NCBI GenBank assembly: GCA_037013685.1
Contig: CM072885.1
Span: 28,371,442 to 28,435,441, forward strand
Direction of reading: 5' to 3'
DNA from: Acridotheres tristis
Taxonomy: Eukaryota > Chordata > Aves > Passeriformes > Sturnidae
Length of the DNA: 64,000 nt
Every line of letters starts with the position of its first letter. The first letter of the stretch is position 1. The translations under genes were made by a program, and so were the position numbers. Shown here one piece after another: positions 49,221-63,265 of the stretch. The notes under the pieces are model-generated. The model had not been told where the DNA came from, searched no databases, and saw only the letters and a program-made list of their open reading frames with translations.

Positions 49221-52139
49221 TGTTTTGTGCTGAAATTACCCTTATTTCTTCATTGACTATAAGGACAAATTTAAGCACCTGGCTCAGACCTTGTTTACTT
49301 CATAATTTAGGCCTGCTTTTAAAGAGATAAATCTGACCCAGCATCATAAATCCCAACTGCAGGCATGTCAAAATTTGTGAAAAAATGTATTATTTATTAT
49401 TATTATTTATTATTATTATTAATTATTAATTATTTATTATTTATTATTATATAACAATAATAATATTATTTATATTTATTATGTATTATTTATTATTTAT
49501 TATTAATTATTATATAACAAAACTGAAATAATTTTACATTTTCTGGAATTCATATAAATTTGATTCTTTTTTTTCATATTAAGCAGTGTGACATCTTGAA
49601 GCAGTTATTTTCTTAGTGACAGATGATTAAAGGAAACATATCAATTAAAATAATTTGGCTACTTAAAAGGGGTTTGTCTTACAGCCTACATAGCCCATCA
49701 AAGCTGTGATCACTGGAATGAACATTTCTAGAAATTTCTTCTTTTTCTCTGTCAGTTTAGTGTTTTGTTAAATACAGGAAAGGTAACAGTTTAACTTTTA
49801 AGTGTAAATTGGCAGGGATCATTTTCCTTCTAAAGCAGTAATTTTATACTAAATGGTAGTATAGCTGAGGTACCTTGACCTTCTTGAAATTACAGGGACT
49901 TGTATTTAGTTTTGGATGAGTGTGCATAAGTGACATTATTTATCATTAGCTTTTATTTCAGAAATGGCAGACTTTCTTATAAGTGGCTGTATGAATAAAT
50001 AGCATTTCCTAATAGATTACAGTAAACATACTGTCAAAGAATACATTATGCACACTATTGTATCAGAAATATGGCATGTCACAGTAGCAGGGTAAAAACT
50101 GCTTAAATATAAATCAAGCACTTTCTGAAAAGGAATAGAAAAATCCAGATTAATGTATGTAAATGAGAACTCCAAACGCCATTTTGTTTCATCTCTTTTG
50201 TACTGAGCAAGTGGCATCCCAGAGATATGCACTGGTTTATTGCAGGGTAGTTTCTAAAGCTCATTTCATTAAATGATTTCATGAAGAGTATGATATTTGA
50301 GAAAAAAAATATATTTTTGCTTGGGGTTTTGTTTTTTGGGTTGTTTTTTTTTTTTCCAATGATAATCAACATGATCTACCAGGAATAAATGCAGCTTTGA
50401 TTATTTAATCCTCACTGGGAAGTATGCAGATAGTTTTATGAAAAACTGTTTGCTGTGTAGAGGTGAAGCAACAAGAAATCATACAAGAAACCTTGAGCAG
50501 AAAGCTGGATATTAGGAAAGCTAAAATATGGAGAACATGAGCTGGTTCACCAAGAAGACCAAGAGGAGAGGAGAGAACATTTTCTTTTAGCAGCAGATCG
50601 TGGCGTATAAAAGAAAAAAAAGAAAAAGAGATCAGGACAATTGGCAGTCTTCTCTGTCTGAGTAGCTCCTCTTTGAGCTTCTGGAAATAGATCACATATT
50701 TCCAGAAATAGCAGGTTTTGAGCAAGTCTAATGTTATTATTTGCTACTCTATGCTGTTTTCAAAAATTTGAAGGCTAACGTTTGTACTGTGAGCAGTGGG
50801 ATTGTGCCATCAGTGCTTTATGAGACAGAGAACCCTTTGGCAAGCAGCTTAACACACACCCAAACTCATCACTGAAACTAGATTTTAATGCAAAAAATGT
50901 AGTTGAATGGACAGCAAGAGAAGAGAAGAGAGCAAGAAAACGGACACCCCACATCACTGGGATACTCTGGAATCACACAGGGAGACATTCAACAAGTTCA
51001 GAGTGAAATCTTGTGAGTCTGAAAGACAGCACCAGTTAGAATCTAAACTGGAGACACAGCTCCTACTTGTTGCATGACCAGAAGGAAAATGGAGTGAAGA
51101 AGTAGAGAAAGGTTAGCAGGCACATAAAAACCAGTGAGATGGATACAGTTGGAAAACTTAGTGGCTAGCAAAGGGAAAGTATTGCAAAAATTTGTTCTAC
51201 TTCTTTATGAGGCATCAACTTTTGGCCTTTTTGAAAGCAGAATGCAAAACTTAGTACCAAAATTTGAAAAAAAAAAGCTGAATTATCTGACTTAAAAATA
51301 ACTGAAAGTAGTTTTATGCATAACTAGCAATATCTTTATATATAACTATAAACATCTAATAGTGTATAGCTTGTAGAGAACTTGCAAGAATTAACTGTGT
51401 GGTTTCTTTCATATGAGGTCAGAATGACATCCCTGCAATGCTAAGCGGATTGAACAGTTAAGCATTTAAAAAGTGGTACAGATAGCAGGACAAGAAAACA
51501 CATTGAAAGTGTCAAGAAATATTATACTTCCATGGAAAAATATTTGCATTCTGACAGCTCTAAGTTCAGTAAGATCTTTTTATCTATTTTACAAAACTTG
51601 GGATTGCACTGCTGATTTTAGGAAAAAGCCTTTATCCTTTACTTTACTTACCAAATCTGAACAGTTGTTTTGAAGTAACTTTTCATGTAACAAGTTACAT
51701 TTCTTGTTCACCCATTATTTAGAAACTCTCTTGAGAAGACATTAGGTGAATAGAGGAGATAATCTATATTTCAAAACACTTTTCTAGTCATACTGTTGAA
51801 TATAAGAATGATTAGAAAATTCTCACATTTCTGTCAGCAGATTGTCAGAGTACAATACTATTTGACAATGTTCACTTTCTATATTCCACATGGAAAGAGT
51901 TTAATGTTTAACAAAAAGTTCACTTACATGTATATATTTGACATTACACAGGATTTTGACTTATTCAAGAGATATATCAGAGTACTGAAATCACAATGAC
52001 AATAGCAAATGCAATAGGCATGGTAAAAATATGATTCCTGTTAATGGTCTCATTATGCTCACTGTCATGACCCTGGTTGTCCATAGTCACCAAGAAGAAA
52101 CACATGGGCTGAAGCCAGCTCAAGCCCATTGCTCTCTTC
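49221..52139. other. Unique AT-rich DNA with an ATT-rich repeat
   Basis: About 2.9 kb with no recognised gene. A TTATTA-type low-complexity tract occupies 49385-49515, and a T-rich, G-interrupted tract lies near 50315-50357. Open frames near 50017-50725 on the minus strand lack family features. Confidence 0.45.
49385..49515. repeat. ATT/TTATTA-rich low-complexity repeat
   Basis: Irregular repeats of TATT and TTATTA with two embedded TTATATAACAA segments that recur at about 49447 and 49509. Confidence 0.9.
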
Positions 52140-52290
52140 GAAGCCCATTCCATGGATTGATTGGTTTTTACACTGGGTTGGGCTTAACCATGTATGCTCT
52201 TCTCTTGGGGATGGTACTGTGTAGGGTCAGAAGCTGGACTCAGTGGTCCTTGTGGGTCCCTTCCAACTCATTCTGTGATTCTCTGATTGT
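52140..52290 (+). mobile_element. CR1 3'-tail fragment, + strand
   Basis: Includes GGTCAGAAGCTGGACTCAGT, then GGTCCTTGTGGGTCCCTTCC, and ends ACTCATTCTGTGATTCTCTG, the typical 3' end of avian CR1. The 5' limit is uncertain because the sequence before about 52205 is diverged. Confidence 0.8.
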
Positions 52291-54726
52291 CTCATGCTAA
52301 TTCAAGAAGATATTCAAAGCCTCTTGGTTAACACTGGAAAAACCATTTATACACCCACTCAACTCTTAACACTTGTTGATCCAATCAAGCAATACAGCCA
52401 TTTCTCTAAAACAAAGGCCACCGTGTAGTTTGTTTGTTTTGAGCTAAGGCCAGCTTTCCCTACAACTTCTCTGGTCTCTTCCTGTGCTTTTCTAGCTTGG
52501 AACCAACTTCATGAATACAACTCCTATACCAATTTCCTCCAAAATTTCTTCCGTTGCAGGCATTTATTGCTCAGTCACAGAGACTTTTAAACTTAATCTT
52601 CTAGAGAAGGAGCAGAATCTGCCTGAGTTATCAACATAAAATATTAATTGCAAGTGTGGCTGATGGAAACCTTCCCATAATATGCAGAGCGATGTAGCCT
52701 ATATCCAAAAAATCTAGAAATAAAGCAATAAGTGAAGAGATAAAATGTTAAAATCCATCAGATAACCCATCCTTCTAGTAGACTCTGAATACTTTTATTC
52801 TTGTTTTCTTTACCTACTCAACTGCTTTATTGTTGAGAGTGGTCTCTGAGATTTTCCTGTGTTTCAACAGAACATGGCTTTGTTTTAGTGAATTTGGCCA
52901 TCAACAGGACTATAGTCTACTAATATGAGCTATGTTTATTCGAAGTTATACTGTACAATTACATCAGAAAGACACATTATTATTTATGCACCATGTATAA
53001 GGTTTCACCTGAGTTTTGTTTTTTTCTTAGCTAAATAAAACCTTCCCATATGTCCTTACAAAGTCAAAGATGTGCTGAGAACATCAGAATTTGAGAAAAA
53101 AAATGACATATCAGCATAAAATTTCTTGTTAGCCACAATGCTGCAAGCTCAAACAACTTGGGGGGTAGAGGAGGATTATAAGACCAAATATTTATCAATG
53201 TGACACCAAGTGACACCAATATAAATTAGAATAACTCCAAAGATCCCCTGTGGAGTTGTGCCAGATGTTCACCAAAGTATCTGTGATCTGAACCCACTCT
53301 TAATACTTTAATAGAAACATTAAGGGAATGTATCAGTTACCACCAAACACACCATATAAAATATATAGCCTTAGTTACCTACGGAGCAAAAATCTGCTAC
53401 TCTGCCATGCTAACACAATTCTCAAAAGCATTTAGAGATACACTACATAGACTGGTTTTTTTCATGCTTATTTTTGGTATTGCATGGCAATATTTCAAAG
53501 CTGTATTGATTTCTATTGTTGGTTAATATTACAGGAAATCATCAAGACTATTAGTATAGAACTGAACAGAGATATCAGCACTTATCTACAGAAACAAACA
53601 AACAAATCCTTTGTGATTTCATCTAGGAATATATGTATGCTAAAAATTTCACCATTGAAATATCATAGCCACATAGCCTGATAGAATCCTTCATATGTAT
53701 TTCCACCCCTGCTAAAGACCTTTCAAAATTACTAATGCCAAATAAAACTGGAGCTTTACAGTTAGGGAATTAATACACTGTTTTTTTCTTTTGGTTTAGT
53801 TGGGTTTTTTTCACAGGAGTTTCACCTCCAAGTTGTTTTACATTATAAACTTGTAATATGGAATTTATATTCCTTAGTAATTGGGTTGATAGGAATACAG
53901 TGCTCATTATAATCTGGGAATATAAGAGGTAGTGAAAAGAAGATTCCTCAAGGGGCATACTTTTCAACTGACCTTGTTCTAACACATAAAATTTCTTAGG
54001 ATGTTAAACTTGCACCTGGCACCTGTGGGTTTTTTAATGTTAGTAGCTCATTTTGAATTTTTTTGCTCATCATTGCCTCAATCCTCACCAACTGTATCAG
54101 TTCTGTTCCTAAGTCAATAGCAAGGCATGACAGATTATGCTGAAGCTACCAGCATGCGCAGAATATTAGTAACCAGCAAAATCGTATCCAATTAAGGTAA
54201 ATGAAGCTCTCAGGCTTTAGCATGAATACAGGGTGATGTCTAAAAACAAGCAACAATTTTCTAACCCAATGCCTACATTTCTGCCTCAAGGAGTTATATT
54301 TTATAAATAGCTGGTATTTCAGTGAGAAATAGGAATGTTTAAGTTATTTCTGTCCACTGGAATTTGTGAAATAAGGGCTGTGTGATGAACAAGTCGTCTC
54401 ATATCAAATGTATTCAATTTAATATTAAAGGATATTTTATTTCTCTGTGGATTGGCTGTTTTGATTAGCTGAATTTTCATGTCCTGCAAATTCTTGTGGA
54501 ATATAAAATAAGATGTCACTATTTCTGAATCTTTATTATTAGCAGGAGATATGGGGAAAACTCAGCAATTTACCCAAGAAAACTTTTTCAGTTACATATT
54601 CAAATATTTTAAATAATGTGTTTTAGCTACAGGGGAAGGACAAAAAGAAGTACTCTAAAGGAACACTAATGATGAGGTCAGGAAAGGCAGCCTGAAAGGA
54701 ATGTTTGCCTACTCACTGTTTTGCTG
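52291..54726. other. Unique AT-rich DNA, no gene recognised
   Basis: About 2.4 kb of non-coding sequence without a recognised repeat or convincing open frame. Confidence 0.45.
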
Positions 54727-55080
54727 AATCACAGAATCATTGAATGGTGTGGGTTGGGAAGGGGCTGTAAAGATCATCTTCTTCCAACACCCCTGCCTTG
54801 GCAGGGACTCCTTCCTCTAGACCAGGTTGTTCAGAGTCCCATCCAGCCTGGCCTTGTACACTCCCAGGGATGGGACATCTACAGCTTTTCTGGGAAACCT
54901 ATTCCAGTGCCTCACATTCCTCACAGCAAAGAATTTCTTCCTAATATTTAAACCTCATGTCTTTCAGTTCAAAGCCATTTCACTACATGCCTTTGTAAAA
55001 AGTTTCCCTCTTGCTTGTAGGCTTCCTTCAGGTACTGGAAATCTGCAAATTAGGTGACCCCAAAGCCTTCTCTTGATTGT
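54727..55080 (-). mobile_element. CR1 3'-end fragment, minus strand
   Basis: On the + strand it starts with ATCACAGAATCATTGAATGG and GGTTGGGAAGGGGCTGTAAA, followed by CATCCAGCCTGGCCTTGTAC and AAGAATTTCTTCCTAATATT, and ends near GCCTTCTCTTGA. This is a clean reverse CR1 3' end. Its lower divergence suggests it is younger than the CR1 copy at 23000. Confidence 0.9.
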
Positions 55081-58000
55081 AACCTAACAAACTACTCAAA
55101 ACTGATAGGTGAGATCCAAATTCAAATGAGGCCATTCTGACAGGATACATGAACAAGGGGGAATTTAATTTGTAAGTATTTTAATGTTTTACTTCCAATA
55201 GGTCATTTTCTCCGTTTTTGATCAAGTATAAATCTGGTGAACTTAAAAACTCTTAGGTTCTTCAGGTGTGCTCATTTTAAAGGAAAGGAAGAGGTGGGTC
55301 TTCAAAACTCTGGCCAAGTCAGGTATCTGCCTTCATGGATGGATGAACTTTCCAACCAGAGTGAGCCACAATCATTGAGAAGAATAATATGGTACAGGAA
55401 TGTGCAAACTGCTTGTAGTTTCCAAGATTACAGATACTGACATGTCTTTCTCCAAGGTAGCTACTGGAATGAAGCCTGGAATGGGGAAGAGTTTTCCAGT
55501 ATTCACTGCTCACAGCAAGCATGCTCAAAGTAATTCAAAGCTCCACAAGTTGCTGAAAAACTAATTAGAATAATTAAGATAAACTCAAGCATGCTTTACC
55601 TCAGAGCTCCATTGATATTTTAAGTACTGAGGACTTTGACACTAGTTTGCTGTACATTTTGCAGATTTGCAGTGCAGATATGTCATATTAAACCTTGTGA
55701 TAGCATTATCATGGTTTTCTGCTTTTTCCATTTTTTTTGCTCAGTGGTAGGTGATAGTGGAATTTCCTTGCTTCCTGACCAGAAATATAGTAACTACAGG
55801 AAGCAAAGAGTCTCCTAATGAGGTTTCAAAGATATATTAGAAATAGAAGGCATCTGTGTGTGGCAGTAGAATTAACAGTAATTGTTTTAAAACATATCAG
55901 AATTACTGTTAAACAAATAGCCATACTTGTCTATGCTTACTCCTAGAATATATCTCCTCTGCTCATTGTTTTACTGTGAATATTTTAATGTGAACTAAAT
56001 CAGCGATAAAAATGATGTGCTTTTTTCTCTAATGTCACTATCCCCAGATACATGATGTCTAAAATTCTGAACCTAAACACAGCATTATGCATTGAGCTTT
56101 CAGAGAAGAACTTTATTTCAGTGACTGGCACCATCTACATGGATATACCTTTTGCTCTCTCACAAACACATCTTGAGGTATGGGCTTGCCTTCTTACATA
56201 CCCCTCTTCTTGGTTGCTATGAAGAATGTGTGTGTGTATGTCTTATGTTCAAGAATGGATTCAAAAAGAAGTAATTCGTCAGGTAGACTACTAGCAGGGA
56301 GTTGATAGCTATTTGATAGATATTTGATGGATAGATCTTTAGAACCATTATCTATATGGCCCATGCACAGGGCGTTTGCATAACATAAATCTGACTATTT
56401 GCAACTATCCTATAAAAATAAGGATCAAAATGAATGCCAGACACACAACCGTTACATATCAGTTTAACTCCAATGATCCTTTAATTTCATTAACTTTTAC
56501 ACATTCTTCTCATGCCTAATTCTCCATGCAACTGATTTCCACTGGATGGAAAAAGAAGTCTGTTTCTTGTAACTGTAAGTCATCCCTGGAAGTAAATTAT
56601 CAGTGAATGGTATTTTCAAATGGTTCACGGTGCCTGCATCTTACTAAGAAAAAATATTGTCTTAATATCATTACAAATTACAACAGAAATATTATGCATA
56701 CAAGAGTTGTGGTGAATGTTTTATTTAGAAAAACACTGAATCTAAAAGAAAAATCATCATTAAAAAATTTACAGTGTTCCATACATTCTTAAAAATTAAA
56801 GCTGTCTGTTCTGGCTGTATTTACTTATGAAAAACAGCTCAGCTTTAAATAAAGTCATAAAAATTGCATTCTTCTCATTTCTAGAGGTAATCAGCTATGA
56901 CATTCAATGACATAAATCTTTGCTTTATTCATTTTCTTATTCTTTCAGGAAAATAAAAATGAAATGTTTATAAAGGTGATCATCAGAGAAGTTGTAATGC
57001 AATCTCCACCCTTTATTTCAGCACATACACAATTTGTATATCTTGTCCAAGGCATAAGGGAAAGCAAATCCACATATAAAGCTTTTTTTAGTTCAGCTTA
57101 GAAGACTGATGAATTTTCAGTCTGGAGAATGGATAGGTTATTGAGGGTTTCTTTAACAAATAAAGTAATATTTTTATTTCTACATGAATTAATGTAGAAA
57201 TAGTACAAATTTATTCCCAGTAATTTGTATCAAAGTGCTACAGTATAAAGGTTAGCTATCATTACTAGATTATGCTGCTTTATTGGATCAGATATTAGGC
57301 TCAGTCTTCAAAATCAACAGAAATGAAGTACAATTTATGATTTTTCTTCCACCAGAAAGGTATTTGATCTTGAAAGTAGATAAGGAAACATAAATACCTA
57401 AAAATATTGACCCTGTTGAGGAGTCATGAGAAAAAAATCTTAAAGATCTGATGTTTACTTTAAATCTACTTAAAAGTAGGCAGGAACAAAACATTACATA
57501 AAGAGATTAAAATTCACAACTTCGATTAAATCTCTAGATATGTGTTTATTTGTGACATGTAGAAATCAAAAGCTTCAAACTGGAATTTTTCTGCTTTAAT
57601 ATGGCATTATTCTTCATACAGTTTCCTTAATTTTTTCCCATGGCCCTTTCAATCAATAGAGGAATAATTACTCTGAATTTCGATAATGGTATAAACACAG
57701 TTAGAAACACCAACCCATAACCCCACTCTCCATTTTCGTTGTTACTTCACAGTTTATTCTGAGTTGGAAGCGGCCGAAAATCCAACTTCTAGGTGAATAC
57801 TCTATATTAAGATTGAACCCACAAACTCAGTGTTATAGTAATAGTTATAGTGCCCAGGTCACCTTTCGTACATTGTGGCTATTTCTGGTTAAAGGCAAGT
57901 TTTCTGAAGAACAGCACTGGTGGATTTGTTTGTGGCTCTCTGCATACGCATGAAATTATTTGGTCATAGTTAGTACAAGTCATCTGCCTTTAACAATTTG

Positions 58001-58307
58001 AATCTTAGCTTCAATTAAGCAAATCAATTACATTTCCTCAATAATCTGAATAGATGGAAAATTTATATCCTGGATATATGTCTTACAATGAAAAAAATTC
58101 CCTCAGAGAAGTTACCTTTATTATTGACTAGACAGAAGGGTTAAATTGTATTTTAGATACTTAATGTAAGAGACAACGAATCCCCTTCTATTTTGTGTTA
58201 AGTACTCAAGAAAAACTCGTGATATGTTTCAAAAGACAAAGTTGAACTCTTCTGTTCATGTGAGATCGTTCAAAAATAATAGTAAAAACAATAATATAAC
58301 AATCATA

Positions 58308-58340
58308 ACAAAATAATAATAATAATAATAATAGTAATAA
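58308..58340. repeat. (AAT)n microsatellite
   Basis: About ten AAT units with a single G-containing interruption. Confidence 0.9.
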
Positions 58341-58883
58341 TTTGATGCTTTTATTAGGTTGCTGACATTTGTGGTTCTTGCAGAACCACATTAACTAGGC
58401 TTGGGGGCAGACAGTCCTAAAATGTATCATGACAAATGTAACTGTAGGTTTGTCTCCATCTGCTTGGCACCAAAAAGAGGATTTTTTCCCCCATAGATGT
58501 TTAACTGGCAGTCCAACATAATAGTAAACATGAAAAATGCTAGAAGTCTTTATTAATGTGTATTTATTAATGTGTGTTTAGTAATGTCTTTTTAATAAGA
58601 GAATACGACATTTTTGACATTCTGACATACAAGTAAGAAATTTGCTGGATCTTGCAAAATAACAAAAAATTAGCCAGTATGATCCATATATTTTCCTAGT
58701 TTCAAAAAAATTTATATCATTCACTGAGTACCAATGTTGTGTTTTGACTTTCACTACTAAGCTGTAAGTCTTGGCAAATTAGAGGCATTATGTCATTCAA
58801 TTATTACAGTTCAAAGAGCCTTCCTAGATATTCAGTAGAAAAATCTTCCATCTACAATTTTTTTTCAACAGTTATAAAATTAG

Positions 58884-59006
58884 TTACTCAGCAATAAGTC
58901 TATCTTCAGTTACTGAAAAGTAAATTACTGAAAAATAAAATACTGAAAAATTTCAATTACTGAAAAATAAATTTTTCAATTACTCAGCAATAAGTCTATC
59001 TTCAGT
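58884..59006. repeat. Local 96-bp-period duplication
   Basis: A 27-bp segment starting TTACTCAGCAATAAGTC occurs exactly at 58884-58910 and 58980-59006. Between them lie several copies of a TTACTGAAAAATAAA-type unit, so the block seems to have grown by local tandem duplication. Confidence 0.9.
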
Positions 59007-60756
59007 ACTTCTGCAGATGACCTGAAAATCTTTGAGTCACTGTTTCATTTGGAGTGATATAGCAGGACAATACTAAATTGTGATAATGGTTATGTATGCA
59101 AACACTTTTGAAAAAATATTTTACATCCCTCTCCTTAAATGTTAAAAAATACTGCTAAATCAAGTCAGTTTTGTCCTATTGAAGACCAAGTGAAAGTGGT
59201 GACTTGGGTCTGAAACTAGGATCTCTTTGCCATTAAGATGGTGGGGAAAGGGTATTTAGAAAAAAAATCTAGATAAGCACACTTGTCTGGTATTACTTGG
59301 AACAATAATCATATATCAATATGAGGGAGAAGAAAAAAACTGACACAGCTGAAAGGAATAGTCTACAGAAATATGAAATAATAAAGATTATATACTGCCC
59401 AAGAAAAACAAAATATTTGTCTTCTGTGGAGCCTCCCTATTTTCTAAGCATAAGGGTGAAATTTACTCTGAAGAGCTCTAGACTCTGAGATAATGAAAAT
59501 GAGAAACTTAAAAAAAAAACAAAAACAATAGGAAGCTTTTAAAATTTCTCTTAAAAAATCTCTATAATAATGAATAATTAAAATTGAAGACGGTCACCAC
59601 ACCTGTGCCTTGACTGATACAATTGATAGCACAGTATTTTATACGCAGAATTTAAGTCACGCAAATCTAAATACTGAGATTGTATACATGCTAATGTGAA
59701 ACACCAGAGCTTCAGCTTTATAAAAATGCAAGTATAACCACACACACTTCAAAATAATCATAGTTTTCACTAGAAATTCCTTTAGACATCCTTACAGATA
59801 CTGCTGTAATTAAAAAAAAAATCTTTACATCTTATATTTTGAGTGAGGTTCCCAATGTAGCTTTTCTAGCACATAGAAGTATAAAATCTGTGAGTTCTAT
59901 ATTCACAAATTCTAGAATATTCTACATTCTAGCATCATTTTCTGTGTTTTCTTTACATGTAGTCAGTCTCCTTGGCCTACGACTCTTCTAATGGCATATT
60001 ATTTTTGTGCCTAAATTTTGATTTGAGAGAAGGAAAGCAAACCTGAAAATTAGATGACCGTGGGATTGGAAAGACACAGGAGCACATGGGGTAAGTGAGA
60101 TATTTAGTGCAAAATCATCCAAAGAAAACTTAGCCTTACAACTACCATATATGTCATAGTAAACTGCATAATGCTCTTTGATAAATTTCAGATGTCAGTA
60201 CAATGATCAAAAAGCAGAGTAAATGCAGTGTCCTACAGAAAAAGAACACGACAAAAACAACTATATCAGATAAAACAGAATTATTTTCCTTGCATAGATC
60301 ACCAGCATGACTCTTTTCCTGTATCATTAAAATATTCCTCTAGCAATACTCTCATTGTACAATCGCCAAATACTGAGTATTGTCTGCAGAGAAGATTTGG
60401 GGCCTCTACAGCTTTTCTTCCTGATAATTTCTTTTGTTACAGTGAAGGCATGTAAAGAAGTAAAAGCTCTCTGAGCACAACTATTCAGAAAACAACTTAT
60501 TGGTTTGTGAGCCTATGAGTTTGCACAAGAAGGGAAAATGTATGTCTACTATGGAAGAACTATTTGTCTGAATGTATTAGAGTATGTGGATGTGGTGTTA
60601 AGTTTCCCTTCAGCCCAAGTTTTTTCAAGAATGCATAAAATGTCTGTTTTAATCTGGAACTCTTAAATGCTTAAAGCTCAGTAAGGTGATCTTTCTCTTT
60701 GAGCTAAGAAACAGAGGAAACTGTAGAAGTTTTTTAAAATATTATTTTTATGCTAC

Positions 60757-61468
60757 TGTTAGAGGTGGAATTTTTCCCTTTTCTTTCTGTGGAATTTTTC
60801 CCATTGTTATGCTAAGTATTTGTGGCCACACCTTAGTAGCAATAGTTTTCTCTCGCAAGGGGGTGGGGGATAGGGGGACACCGGAAAAGGAAAGGTGGGA
60901 CAGGGGCCTGGGCTCTCTGGCTCTTGTTCTCTCGCTTGCTGGTGGAGTGGAAGGAAGATGGCTGGGGATCCTATCTAGCATCCACCCTGCCATCCCAGCA
61001 CTGGGAGCCACGCTCCCTGCCTCCGAACACCGCTCTGCTGCTCTCCCGCTTCATCCTCCTACCTCCGGGCACTGTGCCGAGCACCACGACCGACACCGTG
61101 AGGGGGGAGCGGCTCCTCCATCCCTCTCAGCCCTGGGCCGCTGCCGCCATCCCCCAGCCCCTTCAGCTGCGCGGGCCCTGCCCTGCCCACAGCACCGGGA
61201 ACTGAGCGCAGGGAGAGGCCTTGGCCAAAGGGACTGGGACTGAGCTACACTGCTCTGCTCTGCTGTCAGTTTTTATAGCTGTTGTTGTTTCTACTGTTTG
61301 CCTTGTTAGATATATTAGTAAAGAACTGTTATTCCTATCCCCATATCTTCTGCCTAAAAGCCTCTGATTTAAAACTATAATAATTAGAAGGAAAGGGGTT
61401 GCACTCTGCATCTCAAAAACAGAGTTCTTGCCTTTCCTTAGACCATACCTGTCTTTCAAACCAAGACA
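60757..61468 (+). mobile_element. Solo LTR of the ERV-L-like family, 712 bp
   Basis: Begins TGTTAGAGG and ends AAGACA with a perfect 5-bp target duplication, GCTAC, at 60752-60756 and 61469-61473. It shares the whole LTR layout of the full-length ERV and the solo LTR at 45485. Positions 61051-61247 are identical over 197 bp to 45767-45963, while the rest differs substantially. The 185-codon open frame running through it is not a gene. Confidence 0.95.
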
Positions 61469-61473
61469 GCTAC

Positions 61474-62759
61474 CAACTCATAAGCATGGATATTCACTAT
61501 TTATTGCTCTTGTAATCAGCTCTCTGCTAAGAGTTATTCCTCAACATAACCCAACACAAGTAGATGCAAGTGGTGTTTTTGTGACCAGTGGAAAAACAGA
61601 TCCCTAGGAGTTTGAATTCTGTGAGTTTTGAGACTGTTGACTCTTATGAACTTATAATTTGTATTTGTTGCCATTCTTTAAATTGTCTCTGATTCTACTT
61701 ATTCTGTGTAATTTTTGGATTTCTTGAATTTGTTCCACTTATTCAACCAAGGCTGTCACAAAATCAGGAACACAGTTTATATCAGATGGCTCTAAAAAGT
61801 GTCACTGTTTTTATAGGTTTGTATAGACTTGCAGATCACCCATCATATTCGTTAGCTATAAAACTAATATAAATATTCTGGGGGAGAAAAGAAAAAGAGA
61901 AGGTAGAACTGAACAAGAAATTGTTTAGAATGTCTAACTCCATGACCTCTTTCTGGATGAAAGTGGGATGATAAAAGAAGGTTTAAAGACCCTCATTAAA
62001 GCACCCCAGAAATAATTGAAACTTGTGTTTACTCACAACAACTCATGAAAATTTATTCTATCTGTAAGTGCATGCATTCTGAAGGTGCTTTAGAAGCACA
62101 TTCTAATACTAATAACATTAGTGCTACCACTCCCTTTGGTATGATGGACCACAGGAACTACTTTAAAACATCAGCTTTGTGAACTCCTGGAATTAGAAAA
62201 TTGAGAGATTCCCTTTGATTGCTTTGATTTAATCTAAACTGCTCATAAATGTCCCACTCAAGTCCCAGAAGATTTGAATCAGAAAGCTCCAATCAAGATT
62301 TCTTTTCTGACTCTACTTTTCCCCCAAATAATCTTAAAAATCAAGAATCTCCGAGATCCAAAGTCAGGTTATAAAAATTCATTCATCTGATAGAGTGGAA
62401 CTAGTTTTCAAGAGTGACCAAAGTTATGTTAAGCATAACTGACAAGCTTGTCAGTTTTCTCAGATCAAGATATCTCCACCTGTCTCAGTTCTTTGCTGCC
62501 AAAGACCACCAGGACAGAGTTTGTGCAAGGACTGTAACGTCAGGAATTCACACAGGCTTTAAGGAAATCATGTTTAACTTCTGTAAATCCATTGTTTCAA
62601 AGAATTCAGCTCATATGTAAATTTTCCAGTACATGGCTGCCAACCCTACAGACAACAGCTGAGATGCCTCTTGGTTGGAAAGTGTCTGAATGGCAGCTCT
62701 TGTTACCTCAGAGTCAAAAGGGGCAACGGAATGAAATGAAGCTGAGGAAAAGACAGACA
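61474..62759. other. Unique AT-rich DNA, no gene recognised
   Basis: About 1.3 kb of non-coding sequence without recognised features. Confidence 0.45.
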
Positions 62760-62763
62760 AGGA

Positions 62764-63261
62764 TGAGAGGAATGTTGAATTTGTCTTTACAAATGAGCTG
62801 TGGATCTGCTTGTAGATAAGGCTAGCACTGAGAGATAAAAGAAACAATGGGATGGATTCCACTAATTGATGAATGGAAAAAGATATTTGCCTTTACAAAC
62901 AAACTGTAGGGCTGCTGATAAATGAAATTGGATATCGAAAGAGGAAAGAAGCAATGGGGGGAAAACTATGAATTCTATAAGAATTAAAAATTGAAAGGGA
63001 GGCTTATACATTAGAGGGGAATTTCAGGTATCAGGCGTTCCCGGAAGTCTGTGCCTCTCAAGTACCTCAGCCAATGGGGAAAGAGAGAGGGAAATGTGGA
63101 TGGGAAATTGGGATAAAAAGGAGGCTGTGTCCTCCAAAAATTTGAGAGATCTCAGGGGAATGTCCCAAGGCCTCTCCCTTTATTCTAATAAAGCAAAAAG
63201 GACTCCTCTGTCTCCTTTTTGGACATAAAACTCTGGTGTTTGTGGATTAATTTTCCTGACA
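62764..63261 (+). mobile_element. Solo LTR, gamma/class I-like, 498 bp
   Basis: Begins TGAGAGGAATG and ends TTCCTGACA, flanked by a perfect 4-bp duplication, AGGA, at 62760-62763 and 63262-63265. It has a CCAAT box at 63071-63075, a TATA-like GATAAAAAG at 63112-63120 and AATAAA at 63187-63192. U3 contains two diverged direct repeats of about 75-80 bp, beginning TTTGTCTTTACAAATGAGC near 62779 and TTTGCCTTTACAAACAAAC near 62886, and each ending near an ACAATGGGA or GCAATGGGG motif; these may be enhancer-like repeats. A 4-bp duplication is typical of gamma-type ERVs (family knowledge). No internal sequence adjoins it. Confidence 0.75.
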
Positions 63262-63265
63262 AGGA

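Larger units (their letters stand above)
55081..60751. other. Long unique AT-rich DNA with small repeats
   Basis: About 5.7 kb with no recognised gene. It holds an AAT trinucleotide repeat at 58308-58340 and a local duplication at 58884-59006. Short open frames appear to be chance. Confidence 0.45.

Noticed and set aside
60686..61243. 185-codon open frame
   Set aside because: It runs through the solo LTR at 60757-61468; the same translation recurs in the sister LTR at 45485, so it is repeat sequence rather than a gene.
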